Positions 7,210 to 14,193 of a DNA stretch of 22,370 bases are shown here, one piece after another; position 1 is the stretch's first letter, and each line of letters opens with the position of its first letter. The stretch spans positions 1 through 22,370 of the forward strand of contig CAYSXI010000077.1 of NCBI GenBank assembly GCA_964434955.1, written 5' to 3'. Below the pieces are notes generated by a model. The model worked only from the letters and a program-made list of their open reading frames with translations. It was not told where the DNA came from and searched no databases. A program made the position numbers and the translations under genes. This DNA comes from JANQLU01 sp964434955 (GTDB lineage: Bacteria > Planctomycetota > Planctomycetia > Pirellulales > Pirellulaceae).

Positions 7210-8239
7210 CCTCTCGTTCCTTTAAGTGCTCCCACTTGAGAAGTTGCCCGGGCTCCAGATTTGTCGCCGGCAAAAATCGCTCAAGAACCTTATCAACTTC
7301 AACGCTGTCAATTCCATCGGCATGACGGCGAAACTCAAAATCAGAAATATCAAATGCGACGCCCGGGGATTTCGCCTTGCAAAGAATCAACCGGTTGGTG
7401 ATCGCATTTTTGAAATTGGCCTCCAACGGATCAAGTGCCTCGCGGGACAAGGGCCGTAACGATTTCTCAACGCGACGAATCCCGTCCACCATTTGCCCAA
7501 ATTCATCCGGCAACAGCGAGAATGGTGCATCCGGCGAATCAACTTTTCGATCCAGCAAAAAGTGTTTCTCGATCACTTTGGCCCCTCGTGCCACTGCCGC
7601 GATTGGAATCACAATTCCGTCGGTGTGGTCAGAAAAACCGGCGATCAGATCAAATCGCTGCTGGTACTCATTCATCAGGGAAAGATTGACCGATTCAGGA
7701 GGTGTCGGATAAATGCTGTTACAGTGCAACAGAATCAACTCACCCGCCCCATGACTTCGCAACATCGCGACGGTTTGCGAGACTTGCACTGAAGTCACGA
7801 TTCCCGTGGAGAATAGAATGGGTTTCCCCGTTTCCGCGACACGCTGAACCAATTGCGGAAACGTGCCTACCTGGGCCGAAGCAATTTTGTAAAGGCAAAC
7901 GCCGAGTTCTTCGAGTAATTCAACGGCCCGAAAGTAGGTTGGCGATGAAAGAAAGATTAACCCCCGTTCATCGCATTTTTGTTTGAGGGACGTATACCAG
8001 GATTCGTCCAGATCGATTCGACGATGGAGTTCCGAAATCTCGGGAGTCGGTTCGAACCACTGCTCATTTAGATTCAGCGATTGAAACTTGGCGGCATCCG
8101 CTCCACAATCCGCCGCCGCGTCGATCGATTCCAGGGCACGTTGCAACGACGCGCCATGATTCGCGCCGATCTCCGCTATGACAAACGTCGACTCTCCGCC
8201 GATCTCCTTATTCAGCTCAAGTGGAATCGTGTTACTCAA
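7172..8239 (-). CDS. pseI: Pseudaminic acid synthase (NeuB family)
   Basis: The NeuB-type TIM barrel shows FVIAEIGANHGASLQRA near residues 19-35, AAKFQS at 49-54, YKIASAQVG near 117-125, GFSDHTDG at 201-208 and VIEKHFLLDR at 222-231. The two His residues (205 and 226) match the metal-binding His of NeuB. A C-terminal SAF/antifreeze-like domain occupies about 275-340. The enzyme condenses phosphoenolpyruvate with the 6-deoxy-altrose product of PseG to give pseudaminic acid. The start is uncertain: TTG at 8239 has GGGAG seven bases upstream and gives 355 residues; TTG at 8269 would give 365 and overlap the aminotransferase. The NeuB family also includes sialic and legionaminic synthases; the Pse assignment rests on PseB, PseC, PseF and PseH in the same cluster. 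Confidence 0.85.
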   Translation of the reverse strand: MSNTIPLELNKEIGGESTFVIAEIGANHGASLQRALESIDAAADCGADAAKFQSLNLNEQWFEPTPEISELHRRIDLDESWYTSLKQKCDERGLIFLSSPTYFRAVELLEELGVCLYKIASAQVGTFPQLVQRVAETGKPILFSTGIVTSVQVSQTVAMLRSHGAGELILLHCNSIYPTPPESVNLSLMNEYQQRFDLIAGFSDHTDGIVIPIAAVARGAKVIEKHFLLDRKVDSPDAPFSLLPDEFGQMVDGIRRVEKSLRPLSREALDPLEANFKNAITNRLILCKAKSPGVAFDISDFEFRRHADGIDSVEVDKVLERFLPATNLEPGQLLKWEHLKEREDVNKQECVGHRS

Positions 8240-8261
8240 TTTGCCACTCCCTACGGCATTC

Positions 8262-9371
8262 CTAACCAAAGCTTTTCAGTCGCTTCAGTCCATCCTCTAA
8301 TACTTCACGATCAACGCTAAAGGACATTCGAACCCAGCCTTCGTAGCTGGAACCATATGCCCCACCGGGAACCAGGGCCAGGCCACTTTCCTGCAGCAAA
8401 GCCTCCGCGTAATTTTGACCGTTATTGTAACCCGAGACCAGGGAAACAGGAAAGAAATAGTAAAACCCAGCCTCCGGGCAAAAAGCCCGTAATGCCGGCA
8501 ACTCCTCGGCCACGAATTGCCGGTTAGCAGCATAATACTCTTTGATTCTTTCAATGAATTTTGACTGATCGAAAGCGTTTGCAATTCCATGCTGCACCGG
8601 AATGTTGGGACAGGTGGCGACATGCTGCTGTAGCTTGACGGATTGCTCCCAAAACATTCGGTTTCCAGTAGCGAGCCAGCCCAGCCGGAATCCGGTCATG
8701 GCATAAGCTTTCGAAAACCCGTTGCCGACAATGAGTTTTTCATAATCGGTCATTCGAGAAATGGAAACCCAATTTCCCGTGTAGTCATAGCGACTGTAAA
8801 TCTCATCGAAGAACAACCAGGCATCCTGTCGAGAAGAAATTTCAACCAGTCGATCGATCTGAGATTTCGAAAGGATTCGGCCATCGGGGTTGTTGGGGGA
8901 ACAGGCGAATAACAGATCGAATTCCTGGGTCGCGAGTTCATCCAGCCAATCATCGTTCTGCATGTCGACCCTGCACACTTTGGCGCCGCCGATTCTTGCG
9001 GTGGCTTCGTATCCAAGCCATGCCGGCTCCAAAATGCAAACGCGATCGGGCTCAATCACTTCGACGACGTAGCGGATTCCCTGTTTCAGCCCGGGAACAA
9101 TCAGAATATTTTCTTGATTCCATTTGCGTTCGGCATAATTCGCGCTCGCGATTTTGGACCGCAACAAATCGAGTCCAGCAGAATCACCGTAGTGCGTCTT
9201 GCCGTCGGCAATCGCCGCTTGAATCTGACCGACGATTTCAGAGGGCGGCGAAAAGTGGGTATCGCCGAGCGCCAGTGAACAAATGGATTTACCAGCGCCT
9301 TTCAACTTGTTTGCGATCGACGACATTTTCATCGAGGCAGACGCGGGTACGGCGGAAATCGCCTCATTCAT
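8262..9371 (-). CDS. Class I/II PLP-dependent aminotransferase (AspC-like)
   Basis: This 369-residue fold-type I aminotransferase has YGDSAGLDLLR near 61-71, CSPNNPDGRI near 157-166, WLFFDEIYSRYDY near 185-197 (Asp189 pairs with the PLP ring) and GFSKAYAMTGFRLGW at 218-232. In the last motif Lys221 forms the Schiff base and Arg229 is the usual carboxylate-binding Arg. This class works on amino acids and 2-oxo acids, unlike the DegT-type sugar transaminase already present in PseBC. It therefore probably makes or uses an amino acid rather than the pseudaminate amine itself. Its ATG overlaps the pseH stop as ATGA. Together with the ATP-grasp and RraA-like genes it suggests a small amino- or hydroxy-acid pathway within the operon. 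Confidence 0.85.
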   Translation of the reverse strand: MNEAISAVPASASMKMSSIANKLKGAGKSICSLALGDTHFSPPSEIVGQIQAAIADGKTHYGDSAGLDLLRSKIASANYAERKWNQENILIVPGLKQGIRYVVEVIEPDRVCILEPAWLGYEATARIGGAKVCRVDMQNDDWLDELATQEFDLLFACSPNNPDGRILSKSQIDRLVEISSRQDAWLFFDEIYSRYDYTGNWVSISRMTDYEKLIVGNGFSKAYAMTGFRLGWLATGNRMFWEQSVKLQQHVATCPNIPVQHGIANAFDQSKFIERIKEYYAANRQFVAEELPALRAFCPEAGFYYFFPVSLVSGYNNGQNYAEALLQESGLALVPGGAYGSSYEGWVRMSFSVDREVLEDGLKRLKSFG

Positions 9372-9937
9372 CTTGCAATCCCAGCGTACAAATCGATGAA
9401 TTGCGCTGACTCCAATTTCATCGTGAGCAGCGAAGCCTCCTCAGCACTCACGACAAAGCCGAGCTTCTCATACAAACGTATGGCTCGCGCGTTTTCCTTG
9501 AATACCTGAAGCCGTACCTTCGCGAGCTGCAAGTTTTCGAATGCGATATGAAGTAACATCGACGAAAGCGCGAGACCTTTTCCGGCTTGCCGATCAAAAG
9601 GATTCCCATAGATGCCGAATTCCGCAACGGCTTGGGTTCGATCAATCGCATTCAGATAAATCACGCCCAACACTCTTTGATTTTCGATCTCTCGGACCAT
9701 CCAGTACCGATCGCGTTCGCGACTTGCCAATTGATTAAGGAATGTATGATGCTCCACTTCACTGATGGGATCTGAATGAAACATCCATTTCCTGACATCC
9801 TCATGGTTGCGCATCTCAAGCACCAAAGCGGCATCCCCTGGATCGAGACAGCAAAAATTGATCGCCGACAGATCGCGAAACGTCACGCACTGCAAAGAGC
9901 GATTCGCGCCAGATTTTGATTTGATTGAGTCGAACAT
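9368..9937 (-). CDS. pseH: PseH-like GNAT N-acetyltransferase
   Basis: This 189-residue single GNAT domain begins after about 20 extra residues. LVLEMRNHEDVRKWMFHSDP near residues 42-61 is close to the RNHxxI..WM start typical of PseH. Then come RYWMVREIENQRVLGVIYL, the acetyl-CoA-binding region AGKGLALSSMLLHIAF near 119-134 and the family ending ENARAIRLYEKLGFV. PseH acetylates the 4-amino group of UDP-4-amino-4,6-dideoxy-beta-L-AltNAc. It lies two bases after pseF and overlaps the aminotransferase by four. Related GNATs (LegH, ribosomal-protein acetyltransferases) share the fold. With alternative tailoring enzymes nearby, the acyl donor might not be acetyl-CoA. Confidence 0.8.
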   Translation of the reverse strand: MFDSIKSKSGANRSLQCVTFRDLSAINFCCLDPGDAALVLEMRNHEDVRKWMFHSDPISEVEHHTFLNQLASRERDRYWMVREIENQRVLGVIYLNAIDRTQAVAEFGIYGNPFDRQAGKGLALSSMLLHIAFENLQLAKVRLQVFKENARAIRLYEKLGFVVSAEEASLLTMKLESAQFIDLYAGIAR

Positions 9938-9939
9938 GG

Positions 9940-10647
9940 TTAGCTAACGGTGACACCCCGCCACGCGCGGTAACAAAGCTCAGCCCGCTCCCAGTCTTCC
10001 GCAGTGTCCAAGTCGTGAACCAGATGCCGGGGCATCACAACGGCTTTACACCGGGCGGAATAGATTCGTTCCTCGAAACGAAATGCGTCAGGACGTCCCC
10101 AATAAAACATTCCCGCATCATGAAACGCTTCCGGCAATTCCTGCGAACGCTTGGTTTCGTTCTCGGGCCAAAACATCGAGACATCCCCTTCTGAGTCGAC
10201 GGAAAACGACCTGAAAACGGGAGACGCATAGGTGGTGACGGCAAACGAAAACTTGGCGGCCGGATCTTCTTCCAACGCGATCGCGCCCCGGGCCAGGTAT
10301 TCGGGTTCGAGAAACGGGCTGGTTGGAAACAGGCAACAAACAAGCTCGCAGTCGAATTCGTTTTCGACCAACCAATTGACTGCATGCTCCATCACGACCA
10401 ACGTCCCAGCTGTGTCGTTTGCCAATTCAGCCGGTCGCAAAAACGGAACTTCCGCACCCGCATCGCGCGATACCGTGGCAATTTCCTCGTCATCGGTCGA
10501 TACAAGAATGCGATGAAACAATCCCGATTGTTGTGCGGTTTCAATCACATATTCGATCATCGGCCGCCCACAGAAGGGGCGAATGTTCTTACGAGGAATT
10601 CGTTTACTTCCGCCTCGCGCCGTGATCACTGCGACTTTGGAACCCAT
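9940..10647 (-). CDS. pseF: Pseudaminic acid cytidylyltransferase
   Basis: This 235-residue protein shows the CMP-nonulosonate synthetase signature ITARGGSKRIPRKNI (residues 8-22) and CGRPMIEYVIE near 26-36. ILVSTDDEEIATVSRDAGAE near 47-66, VPFLRPAELANDTAGT and LFPTSPFL follow, in the PseF-specific arrangement. It activates pseudaminic acid with CTP to give CMP-pseudaminate, the donor for glycosyltransferases. Length and motifs match PseF better than NeuA or LegF, which have different spacing around the RGGSKR loop. The ATG lies 10 bases downstream of the pseBC stop. PseF and PseB-PseC being adjacent makes the first and last steps of the pathway neighbours in the operon. Confidence 0.88.
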   Translation of the reverse strand: MGSKVAVITARGGSKRIPRKNIRPFCGRPMIEYVIETAQQSGLFHRILVSTDDEEIATVSRDAGAEVPFLRPAELANDTAGTLVVMEHAVNWLVENEFDCELVCCLFPTSPFLEPEYLARGAIALEEDPAAKFSFAVTTYASPVFRSFSVDSEGDVSMFWPENETKRSQELPEAFHDAGMFYWGRPDAFRFEERIYSARCKAVVMPRHLVHDLDTAEDWERAELCYRAWRGVTVS

Positions 10648-10657
10648 GCTTTCCCAA

Positions 10658-12973
10658 TCAAGCGCTCGCGGAAACGTGTGATTCCATATTTAACAATGCC
10701 AACAATTGCGAAGTGACACGATCCACATCCGCATCATTCATTGCTGGAAACAAGGGCAGACTCAATGCGCGGGCATAAAACCGTTCTGCATTTGGACATT
10801 TACCAGGTCGGTATCCGAATCGCCGCTGGTACCAAGGCTGCCAATAGACCGGGATGTAAAGGACTTGGGTCCCAATCCCACGGCTTCGCAACTGGCTCAT
10901 CAAATCGGCACGCTGAACACCCAGGGATTCAAAATCAATCTGCACGGTGTAAAGGTGCCAAGAACAACGTGAAGCATCGCTGGAAGAACTCATTTCCGGA
11001 ATCGACAGGCCTTGAATCTCTGCCAGGTTTGCGTTGTAACGTTCGACAAGTGATTGCCGACGCAGGACAAACTCGTCAAGTTTTTCCAGTTGCGACAATC
11101 CGAGTGCGCATTGCATGTCCGTCATCCGATAGTTGAACCCGAGTTCCTGCATCTCATAAACCCAGGGCCCCGTCTCCAACTCGGGCCGCCCCGAGTTGAA
11201 TCCGAGCATGCTTGACGGTTCACGCACCATCCCATGCGTCCGCAGACACCTGGCCATTTCAGCGTATTCCGGATTATCCGTTACCAGCATTCCGCCTTCG
11301 CCGGTCGTCATGGTTTTCACCGGATGAAAACTGAAGGTCGTCATATCCGCCCAAGGATGTCCGCCAACATTCCATGCTCGGCCTTCGGCCGTGAAACTTC
11401 CGCCGACGGCATGACAGGCATCTTCAATCACAACCGCGTTGTTTTCTCTTGCAACTTGAGCGATTGCCAGCATGTCTGGCGACTGACCACCATAGCAAAC
11501 AGGAACCACCGCACGCGTGTCCGACTGCCAGTTTTCTCGAAGCGAATCCGGACAAAGTGTTAATGAACCAGGATCAATATCAGCAAAATCAGGCGTGGCC
11601 CCTTCGAAAGCAGCGGCATTGGCGGACGCCAAAAAAGTATTTGGACTGGTTACAACTCGATCGCCAGGACCGACACCGGCAACCTTCATTGCCAAATGCA
11701 GAGCCGCCGTTCCACTGTTTACCGCGACGGCATATTTGGCTCCCACCCTGGCGGCAAAAGCCTTCTCAAAGGCTTCTACCTTCGGTCCCGTCGTCAGCAT
11801 CGGTGACTTGAGGACGTCAACCACGGAGTCAATATCGGATTGATCGACTGCCTGTCGCCCATAAGGCAAAAAGCCATCCGCCATCGACGGATACATAGGG
11901 CGAAAACAGGTATCACGCTCTTCCATCCCCAATTCGTCGGGAACGTCGAATTGCGGATCGACATGTTCACGAATCAGTTTCCGCAACTCCGGTATCGACA
12001 ACCACTCCTGGTTATAGTCGGAACTGTATCGAAACCCGGGCGTCACTTGCCGACCTTGATGATGCTGCTGATAGTCTTTCATGGTTTCATCAAACTCGAC
12101 CCCATGCAGCATTGGGACGATTACATAATACTGATCGTTTTCGATTGTGTTGGGACTGTCCGCCGTCGTCACCATTTCTTCATGCAGCTTTTCGCCGGGA
12201 CGTATCCCAACCACTTGGGTTCGACATTCAGGCGCGACCGCTTCCGCCAGGTCCATGATTCGATAAGAAGGAATCTTGGGGACGAGAATCTCACCGCCTT
12301 TGCAACTATCGATCGCATAGAGCACCATGCCAACGGCTTCCGGCAACGTGATATTGAATCGCGTCATTTCGGAATGGGTGATTGGCAAAACCCCCGACTT
12401 TCGTTTGTCGAGAAAAAATGGAATCACGCTTCCACGACTTCCCATAACGTTTCCGTATCGCACGACGGAAAACTTGATATCGCGATTTCCCTTGGTATTG
12501 TTTGCAGCAATGAACAGCTTGTCAGAACAAAGCTTGGTTGTCCCGTACAGGTTCACGGGCGAAGCCGCTTTATCGGTACTTAACGCAACAACATTCTTTA
12601 CATCGGAGTCGATGCAGGCCTCGATTAAATTCTGTGCACCAAGAATGTTCGTCTTGATTGCCTCGAAAGGATTGTATTCGGCCGCGGGCACCTGTTTCAT
12701 GGCCGCCGCGTGAATCACGACATCGATTCCCTGCAAGGCTCGACGAAGCCGATCGGGATCACGAATATCGCCCAGAAAATACCGAATCGAAGGATACTTG
12801 TCGGGCGGATACTGCTGAGCCAATTCCCACTGTTTCAATTCATCGCGGGAGTAAACCACGACCCGCTTGATGTCTGGGCAAAGACCATAAAGCGTTTTCA
12901 GAAAAGCCTTTCCGAAGGAACCTGTACCTCCGGTAATCAAGACACTGGTGCCGCTGTTGAAGTGCGTCGTCAT
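10658..12973 (-). CDS. pseBC: PseB-PseC fusion: UDP-GlcNAc 4,6-dehydratase (inverting) / UDP-sugar aminotransferase
   Basis: One uninterrupted 771-residue frame joins two enzymes. Residues 1 to about 340 are PseB: TGGTGSFGKAF at 14-24 binds NADP, LSTDKAASPVNLYGTTK at 131-147 carries Asp134-Lys135 and Tyr143-x3-Lys147, and VVRYGNVMGSRGSVIPFF (170-187) is the PseB signature. A linker (about 340-365) leads to a DegT/DnrJ/EryC1-type aminotransferase, PseC, at about 366-765: VNSGTAALHLAMKVAG (418-433), VIEDACHAVGG (515-525) and FSFHPVKTMTTGEGG with PLP Lys553. It would convert UDP-GlcNAc through the 4-keto-6-deoxy-L-arabino intermediate to UDP-4-amino-4,6-dideoxy-beta-L-AltNAc in one polypeptide. 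AAAGGG eight bases before the ATG supports the start. Both active sites look intact. The enzymes are separate proteins in Campylobacter and Helicobacter. Confidence 0.92.
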   Translation of the reverse strand: MTTHFNSGTSVLITGGTGSFGKAFLKTLYGLCPDIKRVVVYSRDELKQWELAQQYPPDKYPSIRYFLGDIRDPDRLRRALQGIDVVIHAAAMKQVPAAEYNPFEAIKTNILGAQNLIEACIDSDVKNVVALSTDKAASPVNLYGTTKLCSDKLFIAANNTKGNRDIKFSVVRYGNVMGSRGSVIPFFLDKRKSGVLPITHSEMTRFNITLPEAVGMVLYAIDSCKGGEILVPKIPSYRIMDLAEAVAPECRTQVVGIRPGEKLHEEMVTTADSPNTIENDQYYVIVPMLHGVEFDETMKDYQQHHQGRQVTPGFRYSSDYNQEWLSIPELRKLIREHVDPQFDVPDELGMEERDTCFRPMYPSMADGFLPYGRQAVDQSDIDSVVDVLKSPMLTTGPKVEAFEKAFAARVGAKYAVAVNSGTAALHLAMKVAGVGPGDRVVTSPNTFLASANAAAFEGATPDFADIDPGSLTLCPDSLRENWQSDTRAVVPVCYGGQSPDMLAIAQVARENNAVVIEDACHAVGGSFTAEGRAWNVGGHPWADMTTFSFHPVKTMTTGEGGMLVTDNPEYAEMARCLRTHGMVREPSSMLGFNSGRPELETGPWVYEMQELGFNYRMTDMQCALGLSQLEKLDEFVLRRQSLVERYNANLAEIQGLSIPEMSSSSDASRCSWHLYTVQIDFESLGVQRADLMSQLRSRGIGTQVLYIPVYWQPWYQRRFGYRPGKCPNAERFYARALSLPLFPAMNDADVDRVTSQLLALLNMESHVSASA

Positions 12974-13046
12974 GACAAATGCCCTTTGTTAAACAATCCA
13001 TTTTGCGTAGCCATCCATTCAAGCAAATGGCTAGCGGGCACCCACT

Positions 13047-13075
13047 TTTATATGGCAATCCAGGCAAACGGTAAA
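13047..13075 (-). promoter_or_regulatory. Candidate internal promoter upstream of pseBC
   Basis: Read on the minus strand, TTTACC (13075-13070) and TATAAA (13052-13047) are spaced by exactly 17 bases. They match four and five of six sigma-70 consensus positions. Transcription would start near 13040, giving a leader of about 67 bases with a good ribosome-binding site before pseBC. The region 12974-13153 is the widest gap inside the cluster and holds no gene I can support, which fits an internal start for the pse part of the operon. Confidence 0.45.
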
Positions 13076-13153
13076 GGGAAGCCGAACAACGCGATGCCAC
13101 ATGCTAGCAACAACGAGCCTGGTATCGCTGGTGATCCAATGAAGCAAAAAGCG

Positions 13154-14164
13154 CTAGGCGACTTTTCCGGGAGACACGCGTGGCGCTTCAATCGGTAAAC
13201 CAAGTTCACGCATATCGGCCTCAACCATCATCCCGACGATTTGATCGAATTCGATACTTGGCTCCCAATCAAGAAGCTCTCGAGCTTTGGATGCGTCCGC
13301 TCGAACAACATCCACTTCGGCTGGGCGAAAGAACCTCGGATCGATGACCACATAGTCTTTCCAATTCAAACCCGCCCGATTGAATGCAGCGTTCACAAAA
13401 TCCTCGACCCGATGGACTTTGCCGGTTCCGATCACAAAATCCTCCGGCTCATCAATCTGGAGCATCCGGTGCATTGCCGTGACATAGTCTCCTGCATACC
13501 CCCAGTCTCGCTCGACACTGAGATTCCCAAGTCGCAATTCATCGGTAAGCCCCGCCTTGATCAAGGCAACCCCATGTGTAATTTTCCGGGTCACAAAGTG
13601 TTTCCCGCGCCTTGGCGACTCGTGATTGAAAAGAATGCCTGAGCAGGCAAACATGTCAAAACTTTCACGGTAGTTCACTGTGATAAAGTGGCCGTAGGCC
13701 TTCGCGACCCCATAGGGACTCCGTGGCCAAAATGGTGTCGTCTCCTTCTGCGGCGATTCGACCACGCGACCAAACATCTCGCTGCTACTCGCCTGATAGA
13801 ATCGAATGGATTTATCAAAGTGCCGAATGGACTCAAGAATCCTGGCCGCGCCCAAAGCCGTTATGTCCCCGGTCGGCAATGGCGAATTCCAACTTGCACC
13901 CACTGAACTCTGTGCCGCAAGGTTGTATACCTCTTGCGGACAAGTTTCGCGAATCACCCGATCGATGGAATCAAAATCACTCAAATCCATCGAGTGCAGG
14001 ATCACTTTATCCTTCAGGTGCGAAATCGTTGAAAAGTCCGTTGCGCCGCCATCGTTTTTCGGACGATGGGTTCCATGAACCTCGTAGCCATCCGCCAACA
14101 ACTCTTCTGCCAGATAAGAACCATCCTGGCCATTGATTCCGGTGATCAGTGCGACTTTGCTCAT
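13154..14164 (-). CDS. gmd: GDP-mannose 4,6-dehydratase
   Basis: This 336-residue short-chain dehydrogenase/reductase begins MSKVALITGINGQDGSYLAE, the signature of Gmd. NLAAQSSVGASW (81-92), ASSSEMFG (125-132), SPYGVAKAYGH (149-159, with Tyr151 and Lys155), NHESPRRG (180-187) and ERDWGYAGDYV (218-228) are all characteristic. It converts GDP-mannose to GDP-4-keto-6-deoxymannose. The frame is open for 50 codons further upstream, but that extension has no coding character and overlaps the preceding gene; the internal ATG is the true start. The segment after the first fold, GTHRPKNDGG, differs from the usual RRxS of Gmd near the NADP phosphate. No GDP-fucose synthase, Rmd or perosamine synthase is in the window, so the final 6-deoxyhexose is unknown. 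Confidence 0.9.
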   Translation of the reverse strand: MSKVALITGINGQDGSYLAEELLADGYEVHGTHRPKNDGGATDFSTISHLKDKVILHSMDLSDFDSIDRVIRETCPQEVYNLAAQSSVGASWNSPLPTGDITALGAARILESIRHFDKSIRFYQASSSEMFGRVVESPQKETTPFWPRSPYGVAKAYGHFITVNYRESFDMFACSGILFNHESPRRGKHFVTRKITHGVALIKAGLTDELRLGNLSVERDWGYAGDYVTAMHRMLQIDEPEDFVIGTGKVHRVEDFVNAAFNRAGLNWKDYVVIDPRFFRPAEVDVVRADASKARELLDWEPSIEFDQIVGMMVEADMRELGLPIEAPRVSPGKVA

Positions 14165-14193
14165 GGGTTGGTCCTGATTGGATCTTCGTAATG

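Noticed and set aside
11840..12583. A 247-codon plus-strand open frame within pseBC
   Set aside because: It lies antisense to a frame with clear PseB/PseC motifs and shows no recognisable domain; it is a shadow of codon bias.
2768..12973. Legionaminic acid rather than pseudaminic acid pathway
   Set aside because: The dehydratase domain has the inverting PseB signature, and PseF and PseH motifs fit Pse better; the PseI and PseG families alone would not decide it.
13010..13035. Short inverted repeat CCATT…AATGG in the gmd-pseBC gap
   Set aside because: It has only five base pairs with no extension, which is expected by chance.
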